NCBI GenBank assembly: GCA_029432795.1
Contig: JARNMJ010000047.1
Span: 1 to 35,483 of the forward strand
Length of the DNA: 35,483 nucleotides
Direction of reading: 5' to 3'
From: Pontiellaceae bacterium B12219
Lineage (GTDB): Bacteria > Verrucomicrobiota > Kiritimatiellia > Kiritimatiellales > Pontiellaceae
Positions 29,700 to 35,483 of the stretch are shown here, piece by piece. A program made the translations under genes and the position numbers. Under the pieces are notes generated by a model. The model did not search any database, had not been told where the DNA came from, and worked only from the letters and a program-made list of their open reading frames with translations. How positions within the stretch are numbered: the stretch's first letter is position 1; each line of letters opens with the position of its first letter.

Positions 29700-31701
29700 C
29701 TAACGTAACTTCCACCCGATAAAAATGCAGCACCCCGTCGTGCTCTGAGGTATCGGTGTAGGTATTCTGTGTGGGAGGAAGATCAACGGCATCAGGAAAC
29801 ACCTCAAAATCCACATATTTAAGATCGTGAGTGTGTCCAACGCTATAGACACGCCCCGGCTTGGTTGACCAGTTAATCACAACCGGATCTCCAGTCGTGG
29901 AAGGCAAACTGTAGGAGGTCATTTTGAAAACCGAATCCGCGTCATTCGGCACCGTCCCGGCAACATATTCTGAATAGTTGTCAGAACCATCCCCATCCGG
30001 ATCTGCAGTCGCCACAGCATTGGTAAAGCCATTGAAATACTGGATTTCCCACTGATTTGGAATACCATCAGCATCGGCATCGCTGGCTACCGTGCCCGAC
30101 AAGGTGTACTGCCCAAGACTTCCGTATGCCGTATACCCCGAAGCCGAACTGTTCATCGGATTCCCGACTCCGGTCGGTTTCACATGGATGAAATAGGAGC
30201 CCGCAGGCACATACCGCGTAATGCCGGCTTTTACTTCCAGTGTCGGATTGTTCGTCTCCAGCAGATTCCCGGAGCTGTCATACAGCTCCAATATAATATC
30301 AAGATTATTACCCCAGGTCTGAGATGCTGCCCGGTAAGGACTGGCTGAAATGGTGATCTCCCCTGCGCCTGTAGCAAATGAAAAAACGTCCGGATCACCG
30401 GTTGTTTCAATCACTCCGGATTGTGCAACTGCTCCGGATGCATCAAACCCAAGTGATGAGGCTGAAGCATTATTATCACCGTGATCATCAACACGATACC
30501 CCAGTTTCCCCTGAATAATTGCGAGATCATCCTGACTCTGATTCGCATCGTAGTACTCCCCTTTGCTCCACTGGGAAACATCAACACCGTAGCCGGTTCC
30601 CATGATCGGGCCCCATGTTATGCTGCCGTTCTCATGGCCGGGATAGTAGCCCTGACTGCTTGTTCCATCATGGCTGAGCCCCATATTATGACCCAGTTCG
30701 TGCGAAATCACTTCGGCGGCATTAGCAGAATCGTAATCAATGCACCAGGCAGGCGAACGGGCTTCGCCCGTCGTATTATACGAATAGGTTCCGTTCCCGA
30801 ATGTTCCCACGTATGCCACTCCTCCATATCCGTAATGGGGACATTTGTTGTTGTTTTTATCCGTCGTCGGAGTAATCAGCGCATGGCCGGTTGTCGAGGT
30901 CCATACCGTTGGCTGCTCAGTCGTCACATCCACATTAAACGGAGCATAATCCTCTGCCACCCGCTCCCAAATCTGAATAATTTTCGCCTGTTCAGAAGCA
31001 CTGAACGTCGTTTCATCGTTATCAAAGTCATACGGGCGGCAGTCCCAGGATTCCCGGGGACCTTGATAGTCCTCATTACTGTTCCATACAGTACCGGTAA
31101 TAATGTGCCCGTTAAAATCGAGAAACAACACGTTGCTCGCACCGGGACGGCTGTGGCGAATCGGTGGAGATGAAATAGGAACACTCGTCCCCTCCACATC
31201 TAAGGCTGCCCTCCTTAATACCTCTTCAGGAGCTTCCGGCATTCCTTCGGCTTTTGCATCAGGCTTGTCGGAAATGAAACTGCAAACGAAGAAAACACCC
31301 CCTTCATCATCCACCCGCAAAGAATCCACATCTTGCGGGTTAAAGTTCATTTCGCTCAGAATCCTAAATGCTTCCTTGCGAGCTGATTCAGAAAGGTCTT
31401 TCAATTGCTCATGAAAGACGCCCGGAGGTATTTCCGCCAAAGTGATAACAGCCTTGCCAGGAGCCCTCCGCGCAGGCGCAATGTGTTCATGACCGTGCCC
31501 GATCACGGCCGAGTCCGGTATAATTTCAGTCGTCTGACTCCCCGAGACAGATTCTGTCGTCTCTGCTCTTCGTGCAGAAACACCTGCGATCTCAGGATTT
31601 TCATCCGATGAACGCAGAAGATATCGCGATGTTATCGCACAGAGAATTAATCCCGAAAGGAAGGCGGCAATAGATATTTTAGTTTTCAGCGAACTCAACA
31701 T
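29692..31701 (-). CDS. secreted zinc metalloprotease (reprolysin-like)
   Basis: 669 residues. An N-terminal signal or anchor (about 8-24, ISIAAFLSGLILCAITS) and a pro-region to about 185 precede a metzincin-type domain: HELGHNMGLSHD gives zinc ligands His334, His338 and His344 with Glu335, and GPIMGTGYG is the Met-turn. A beta-sandwich domain follows (about 420-530, PDVFSFATGAGEITISASPY), like pre-peptidase C-terminal domains. Then come an acidic linker (DADADGIPNQWE, DPDGDGSDNYSEYVAGT) and the C-terminal module shared with the S8 protease. It likely degrades extracellular protein. The gap to pheT upstream is only 55 bases. Confidence 0.85.
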   Translation of the reverse strand: MLSSLKTKISIAAFLSGLILCAITSRYLLRSSDENPEIAGVSARRAETTESVSGSQTTEIIPDSAVIGHGHEHIAPARRAPGKAVITLAEIPPGVFHEQLKDLSESARKEAFRILSEMNFNPQDVDSLRVDDEGGVFFVCSFISDKPDAKAEGMPEAPEEVLRRAALDVEGTSVPISSPPIRHSRPGASNVLFLDFNGHIITGTVWNSNEDYQGPRESWDCRPYDFDNDETTFSASEQAKIIQIWERVAEDYAPFNVDVTTEQPTVWTSTTGHALITPTTDKNNNKCPHYGYGGVAYVGTFGNGTYSYNTTGEARSPAWCIDYDSANAAEVISHELGHNMGLSHDGTSSQGYYPGHENGSITWGPIMGTGYGVDVSQWSKGEYYDANQSQDDLAIIQGKLGYRVDDHGDNNASASSLGFDASGAVAQSGVIETTGDPDVFSFATGAGEITISASPYRAASQTWGNNLDIILELYDSSGNLLETNNPTLEVKAGITRYVPAGSYFIHVKPTGVGNPMNSSASGYTAYGSLGQYTLSGTVASDADADGIPNQWEIQYFNGFTNAVATADPDGDGSDNYSEYVAGTVPNDADSVFKMTSYSLPSTTGDPVVINWSTKPGRVYSVGHTHDLKYVDFEVFPDAVDLPPTQNTYTDTSEHDGVLHFYRVEVTLEQ

Positions 31702-31756
31702 TTCAGCAAAGTATTACAGCCGAAACAGAAGTCCGAGCTAAAACACGCCCTATAAA

Positions 31757-34159
31757 TTAACCCTCCCGCAAACTTGCTCCAAGCTGCTTGCAAAGAAAAT
31801 CACTCAGTTTCTGATGCACTTTATTAACCTTTTTATCGGTCAGCGTTTGACGGGCGGAACGATAGACAAAGGTGTAGGCCAAACTCTTTTTGCCCTTCTC
31901 AATGCCCTTTCCCTGGTAGACATCGAACAGTCCGAACGATTCCAGATCTTTGGGATTGGCTTTACGAATCAGTGCCAGCACGTCCTCGTGCTTCACCGAT
32001 TCATCCAGCACCAATGCAATATCGCGGCTCATCGAAGGGAAGGTTGTGAGCTCTTCCGTCTTCGAAATAACGAAAGCCTTTTTCAGCAGCGCTTCCAGCT
32101 TAATTTCGGCGGCAGCCACCGGCCCGTTTAAACGCCATTCAGCACGGGCGGTCTTATTCACCAGCCCCATGCAACCGACGTTCTCGCCGTCGAGCAGAAT
32201 GGACACTGCTTTGCCGGGTTCAAATTCAGGCGCATCCTGCGCGTCGAATTCCGCAGTTATATTCTGCGCAGCAAACAGGTTTTCAACCGCCCCCTTCATC
32301 CAGACAAACATTTCTTCGTCCTTAACCGGCGCACGCTTTTCGAGCAGACCGCGGCCGACCGGCCCCATCATCCCCAGCGACACCATCTCCGTCTGAACAG
32401 TTCCGCCCTTAACCCGATTGAAGGTGCGGCCCAGTTCATAGAAACACGCTTCGCTTACCTGACGCGAATGGTTACGGCCCAGACTTTCAACCAGCTGCGG
32501 AATCAATGAAGTACGCATTACCGACTGATCCATCGAAATCGGATGCGGCAGTTCTTCGCGCGCTTCCTTGTTTTCTTTATTAAAGAGATCGAGCAACGGA
32601 TTGTTCACCAACGTGTAGTTCATGATTTCGCTGATGCCCAGTCCCTGCAGTTTGTTCCGAAGGTTGGAAATTGCACGCACGCGGGAGTCATCAGCAGTCG
32701 GGATCACTTTGGCCAGCGGTGTTTTGGCGGGGATATTATCCACGCCATGGATGCGGGCAATTTCCTCCACCAGATCCACTTCGCGTTCCAGATCCAGGCG
32801 GAAACCGGGAACCACGGCAACAGCTGTTTCACCCGTATCCTCTTCCAACCCGATTTCCAGGGTCTGGAAAATTCCGCGCATTTTATCCACACTGATTGCT
32901 GCACCAATCCAGTTTTCGATGCGTTGGTAACTGAACGGAATCTTAATGGTTGATTTCGGTTGCGGATAAACATCCACAACGCCGGCACAAAGTTTTGCAC
33001 CGGCCAGTTCGCACATCAAACCTGCCGCACGCCGGCTGGCCCAATCGACCGAGTCGGTATTGACGCCCCGCTGAAAACGATAGGAAGAATCGGTGCTCAG
33101 TCCGAGCTGCTTCGCGGTGTGACGAATAGACGAGGTTTCGAAAGCGGCCGCTTCGAGCAGAATGGTTGAAGTCCCTTCTGTGATCTCAGAGGCTGAACCG
33201 CCCATGACCCCGCCGATGGCAGACGCTTTTTCCGCATCGGCAATCACCAGCATCGCCGGAGTCAGCTCGCGCTCGACACCATCGAGCGTGGTCATCTTTT
33301 CACCGGCCTGCGCCGTGCGGACGATAATCTGATTTCCGGCCACGGTGGTTTTATCAAAAGCGTGCAGCGGGTGTCCGGTTTCGAGCATCACATAGTTTGT
33401 GATATCGACCACGTTACTGATCGGGCGAATGCCCGCCGCTTCCAGACGCTGCTGCATCCAGTCCGGCGACGGACCAACCCGGGCCCCTTTCAAAACGCGC
33501 GCAGTGTAGCGCGGGCAAATTGCGGAATCCTGAACCTCAACGGAAATTTCTTCGGTCACATCATTTTCAGTTTCGGAAATTCCAAGGGTTGGAAGTTTCA
33601 GCTCTGAACCGTAAAGCACCGCCATTTCGCGGGCCACACCGATCATTGAAAGACAGTCGGGACGGTTCGGGGTAATTTCGAGTTCGATGACGGTTTCGGG
33701 CTGGCCCCAAACATCCACAAACGGCGTTCCCGGTTTTAACTCGGCATCCAGCACCAACAGGCCGGAATGGTCTTCACCCAGCCCCAGCTCATCTTTGGCA
33801 CAGAGCATTCCCATGGAAACTTCGCCACGGATTTTTGCTTTTTTCAGCGTGAAACCGCCAGGCAGAGTGGTCCCGACGGGCGCGAAGGGATATTTCCCGC
33901 CGACTTCCACATTCGGCGCGCCGCAGACCACACGCATCGTTTCTTCCTGCCCGTATTCCACCGTGCAAAGGCGCAATTTGTCAGCACCGGGGTGCGGTTC
34001 AATTTCAAGAATTTCACCCACAACCACACCGGCAAAATCGGAGCCTATGGTTTCAATGGCTTCCACTTCCAGACCCGCAAAGGTCAGCTTATCCGACAGG
34101 CCTTCAATGGTGTCTTCAAAATCAACGTATTCTTTCAGCCAACTGACTGGTACTTTCAT
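31757..34159 (-). CDS. pheT: phenylalanine-tRNA ligase beta subunit
   Basis: 800 residues, full length. The N-terminal MKVPVSWLKEYVDF is typical, followed by the EMAP-like tRNA-binding domain (about 40-150, VVVGEILEIEPHPGADKLRL), the B3/B4 editing region (about 210-380, ARVLKGARVGPSPDWMQQRL), B5 (about 400-475), the core-like domain (about 485-690) and the C-terminal anticodon-binding FDX-ACB domain (FPSMSRDIALVLDESVKHED). It pairs with PheS to charge tRNA-Phe. GGAG lies seven bases before the ATG. pheS is not next to it in this window, which is unusual since pheST are often together. One iterated palindrome lies in the gene (33580). The tRNA-Phe gene is about 900 bp away on the same strand. 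Confidence 0.95.
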   Translation of the reverse strand: MKVPVSWLKEYVDFEDTIEGLSDKLTFAGLEVEAIETIGSDFAGVVVGEILEIEPHPGADKLRLCTVEYGQEETMRVVCGAPNVEVGGKYPFAPVGTTLPGGFTLKKAKIRGEVSMGMLCAKDELGLGEDHSGLLVLDAELKPGTPFVDVWGQPETVIELEITPNRPDCLSMIGVAREMAVLYGSELKLPTLGISETENDVTEEISVEVQDSAICPRYTARVLKGARVGPSPDWMQQRLEAAGIRPISNVVDITNYVMLETGHPLHAFDKTTVAGNQIIVRTAQAGEKMTTLDGVERELTPAMLVIADAEKASAIGGVMGGSASEITEGTSTILLEAAAFETSSIRHTAKQLGLSTDSSYRFQRGVNTDSVDWASRRAAGLMCELAGAKLCAGVVDVYPQPKSTIKIPFSYQRIENWIGAAISVDKMRGIFQTLEIGLEEDTGETAVAVVPGFRLDLEREVDLVEEIARIHGVDNIPAKTPLAKVIPTADDSRVRAISNLRNKLQGLGISEIMNYTLVNNPLLDLFNKENKEAREELPHPISMDQSVMRTSLIPQLVESLGRNHSRQVSEACFYELGRTFNRVKGGTVQTEMVSLGMMGPVGRGLLEKRAPVKDEEMFVWMKGAVENLFAAQNITAEFDAQDAPEFEPGKAVSILLDGENVGCMGLVNKTARAEWRLNGPVAAAEIKLEALLKKAFVISKTEELTTFPSMSRDIALVLDESVKHEDVLALIRKANPKDLESFGLFDVYQGKGIEKGKKSLAYTFVYRSARQTLTDKKVNKVHQKLSDFLCKQLGASLREG
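33580..33594. repeat. iterated palindrome TTCCAANNNTTGGAA
   Basis: Exact copy in pheT (codons Leu-Pro-Thr-Leu-Gly-Ile on the minus strand). Confidence 0.8.
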
Positions 34160-34304
34160 AAACTCGCTCCGCTTGGAAAAAATGAGCGTTGTTTATATAG
34201 TTTGGCGGGTTAGGGCTCAAGCACAGAGGCATCCCGTTTATTTCTCGATTTTGAACATTTTCCGATGGAATCCCTCCAAGCAGAAAGAACGCCCGAGGAA
34301 CATT

Positions 34305-35015
34305 ATGAAAATCCCAATCCTTCTCGCCATATTATCCGGCACCGGCAGCCTGCTGGCGGCCCCGCAAACCTTTACCAGTTCCGATCGGCAAACCAGCCTG
34401 ATCGAGCTCTACACCTCGGAAGGATGCAGCAGCTGTCCGCCCGCAGAACAGAAAATGAACCATCTGGAAAATCACCCCGGCCTATGGACCGAATTAGTTC
34501 CCGTCGCCTTTCACGTTGACTACTGGAACTACATTGGGTGGCCCGACCGTTTTTCCAGGCCGGAATACACCGCCCGCCAACGGCAGTATTCCAAACATTG
34601 GAAATCCCGCACCGTCTACACCCCCTGTTTTGTGGAGAACGGAAAGCCCGTACGCTCATGCCTTCCAAAGCATCGTAAGGCATCAGCCGGCATTTTAACG
34701 GCCACCCTTCATGAAAATCAGATCGAGATTCGCTTTTCTCCCGACGTCCAACCTTCGGAAAAGCTGAGCGTCTGGGTTACCCCTTTAAGCGGCAGCGAAA
34801 TCACGAAAGTCAAATCAGGCGAAAACCGGGGGCGCACACTGAAACACTGCTTTGTTGCACTCGACCTTTCTCAAACTCCACTGACTCTTCAGGGAGAAGA
34901 TCTCGTGGCAACCGTCCCGTATAATTCCGGCCTCAATGCCAAAGCCCTTGCCGTCTGGGTGGAAGCCCCAAACCGTCAAAAGCCCATTCAGGCCACAGGT
35001 GGCTGGCTCAAATAG
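34305..35015 (+). CDS. DUF1223 exported thioredoxin-fold protein
   Basis: 236 residues from ATG 34305 (GAGGA upstream); a longer open frame upstream overlaps pheT and is not coding. Signal peptide about 1-18 (ILLAILSGTGSLLAA). The family motif is LYTSEGCSSCPPAEQ with a CxxC at 41-44, then VPVAFHVDYWNYIGWPDRFS and VYTPCFVENGKPV. DUF1223 proteins are periplasmic, thioredoxin-like and of unknown substrate. A thiol-disulfide role is plausible. It diverges from pheT and converges on the tRNA-Phe gene. One iterated palindrome (34589-34603) lies within it. Confidence 0.85.
   Translation: MKIPILLAILSGTGSLLAAPQTFTSSDRQTSLIELYTSEGCSSCPPAEQKMNHLENHPGLWTELVPVAFHVDYWNYIGWPDRFSRPEYTARQRQYSKHWKSRTVYTPCFVENGKPVRSCLPKHRKASAGILTATLHENQIEIRFSPDVQPSEKLSVWVTPLSGSEITKVKSGENRGRTLKHCFVALDLSQTPLTLQGEDLVATVPYNSGLNAKALAVWVEAPNRQKPIQATGGWLK
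34589..34603. repeat. iterated palindrome TTCCAANNNTTGGAA
   Basis: Exact copy in the DUF1223 gene (codons Ser-Lys-His-Trp-Lys, a third reading frame). Confidence 0.8.
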
Positions 35016-35036
35016 ATTGGCAACGCCGTGTCGGCA

Positions 35037-35070
35037 CAAAAAAACCTCCGACCAGAACTGATCGGAGGTT
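35037..35070 (-). terminator. intrinsic terminator after tRNA-Phe
   Basis: On the minus strand AACCTCCGA pairs with TCGGAGGTT (with further pairs TCA/TGG inside) and is followed by a T-run. It lies five bases past the tRNA 3' end and could also end the convergent DUF1223 transcript. Confidence 0.8.
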
Positions 35071-35075
35071 TAAGG

Positions 35076-35151
35076 TGGTGGCGAGTCCCAGAATTGAACT
35101 GGGGACACGCGGATTTTCAATCCGCTGCTCTACCGACTGAGCTAACTCGCC
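35076..35151 (-). tRNA. tRNA-Phe (GAA)
   Basis: 76 nt. The acceptor stem is GGCGAGT with ACTCGCC, discriminator A and encoded CCA (35078-35076). The D-arm has AGCTCAGTCGGTAGAGC, the anticodon stem is GCGGA/TCCGC with loop TTGAAAA (anticodon GAA), and the T-arm has GTTCAATTC. All stems close. Confidence 0.97.
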
Positions 35152-35158
35152 GTTTGGG

Positions 35159-35197
35159 GACCTCGGGCAGGTCTCCGTGCAGATCCGTAAATCTGCA
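35159..35197. other. two small perfect hairpins in the tRNA-Phe leader
   Basis: GACCT/AGGTC (35159-35163 with 35169-35173) and TGCAGAT/ATCTGCA (35178-35184 with 35191-35197) lie directly upstream of the tRNA. They are possibly processing signals in the leader. Otherwise I see nothing coding in the 249 bp between tRNA and IS end. Confidence 0.3.
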
Positions 35198-35313
35198 TAA
35201 AAATGGTCGACCGATCTGGATGGATTTACGAACCGATTCGCATTCCTTCTTATCCAGAAAAGTGTCGATATGGGCGGTGATACTAACCAGTTCGCTTTTT
35301 GGTGCAAGCCCAT

Positions 35314-35341
35314 TTAATAAACTTTTTCATCACCTTGTCAA
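35314..35341 (-). promoter_or_regulatory. sigma70-type promoter upstream of tRNA-Phe
   Basis: On the minus strand TTGACA (35341-35336) and TATTAA (35319-35314) are separated by 16 bases. It would give a leader of roughly 150 nt before the tRNA 5' end. A promoter reading out near an IS end is a less likely reading, because it lies about 50 bp outside the putative IS tip. Confidence 0.5.
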
Positions 35342-35394
35342 AATGCTCCGTTTACATGTGTTTCCTTTTGAGATGGCCAACCTTTGGTATCTAG

Positions 35395-35483
35395 GGCGTG
35401 TTAACACAACGGGAGCATGTCCACGGTGAGCGCAAAGTGAATAAAGGCGCAGAACATTACGTCGAGTTTCTCGAAGCGTGAAA
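35395..35483 (-). mobile_element. end of an IS5-family-like insertion sequence
   Basis: The transposase C-terminus runs off the right edge, and its stop codon lies within a likely terminal inverted repeat (GGCGTGTTAACAC from about 35395) bordered by CTAG, a target type favoured by IS5 relatives. The other end is outside the window. Confidence 0.55.
35401..35483 (-). CDS. IS5-family-like transposase, C-terminal end only
   Basis: The last 26 residues are visible (SRFEKLDVMFCAFIHFAL then TVDMLPLC), stop TAA at 35403-35401. The R-x-E-K-L-D-V-x-x-x-x-F-I-H-F-A pattern matches the extreme C-terminus of many IS5-group DDE transposases. The DDE core is outside the window, so activity cannot be judged. 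Confidence 0.6.
   Translation of the reverse strand, partial: SRFEKLDVMFCAFIHFALTVDMLPLC

Noticed and set aside
33687-34304. Upstream extension of the DUF1223 protein
   Set aside because: It overlaps pheT antisense and would bury the clear signal peptide that begins at 34305.
35028-35429. Plus-strand frame of 133 codons at the right end
   Set aside because: It covers the tRNA-Phe gene and its terminator and has no ribosome-binding site.

Overview
The window joins the end of a Mu-like transposable prophage (about 1-12,880) to a stretch of ordinary chromosome (about 12,898-35,400), and ends inside an insertion sequence. The host looks like a Gram-negative bacterium of the PVC superphylum, most likely Kiritimatiellota- or Lentisphaerota-like. 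This is inferred from the fused haem-pathway genes, the System II (ResB/CcsA) cytochrome c module, secreted proteases that share a C-terminal module, and a very frequent palindrome, TTCCAANNNTTGGAA. No rRNA or other phylogenetic marker is present to prove it.

Prophage, leftward arm (1-4,251, minus strand). An XRE-type repressor is followed by small accessory genes: two paralogous CPQC zinc-ribbon proteins, a two-helix membrane protein and an excisionase-like protein. A tail tape-measure protein with seven 10-residue repeats comes next. Then come a 45-codon ORF and the first codons of another gene, whose ribosome-binding site lies in a 10-bp hairpin. A 100-bp regulatory module that includes the zinc-ribbon start codon is present twice.

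Prophage, rightward early operon (4,290-12,763, plus strand). It starts at a perfect 9-bp-arm operator shared with the repressor. It encodes a Ner-like protein, a degenerate RadC-like protein, a DUF1737-like protein, a coiled-coil protein, several excisionase-type helix-turn-helix proteins, small unknown proteins including a tandem paralogue pair, the DDE transposase (MuA-like) and the AAA+ target protein (MuB-like). Two stretches within it look like structured RNAs rather than protein: 5902-6050 (13-bp perfect closing stem plus U-run) and 7904-8083 (multi-stem). The operon ends at an intrinsic terminator. Two direct repeats, plausible transposase sites, lie between that terminator and the first host gene. 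Transposase and ATPase genes are therefore last in their operon and read towards the element end, diverging from the structural genes.

Chromosome. The order is: pterin carbinolamine dehydratase; a cysteine hydrolase behind a ten-copy heptanucleotide array; a sigma54-dependent two-component pair interrupted by a four-helix-bundle (S23/IVP) gene and preceded by a good sigma54 promoter; lipoprotein-resB-ccsA; and, divergently, a tetrapyrrole operon of two fusion proteins (precorrin-2 dehydrogenase/glutamyl-tRNA reductase, then HemC/SUMT/HemD with a HemC lacking its third domain). These are followed by a DinG-type helicase, a small anchored protein, two secreted proteases with a shared C-terminal module, pheT, a DUF1223 protein, tRNA-Phe(GAA), and the end of an IS5-like element.

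The points most worth a second look are the two structured RNAs in the prophage, the iterated palindrome, the truncated HemC in a triple fusion, the SD-sequestering hairpin at the left edge, and the duplicated promoter/start-codon module.
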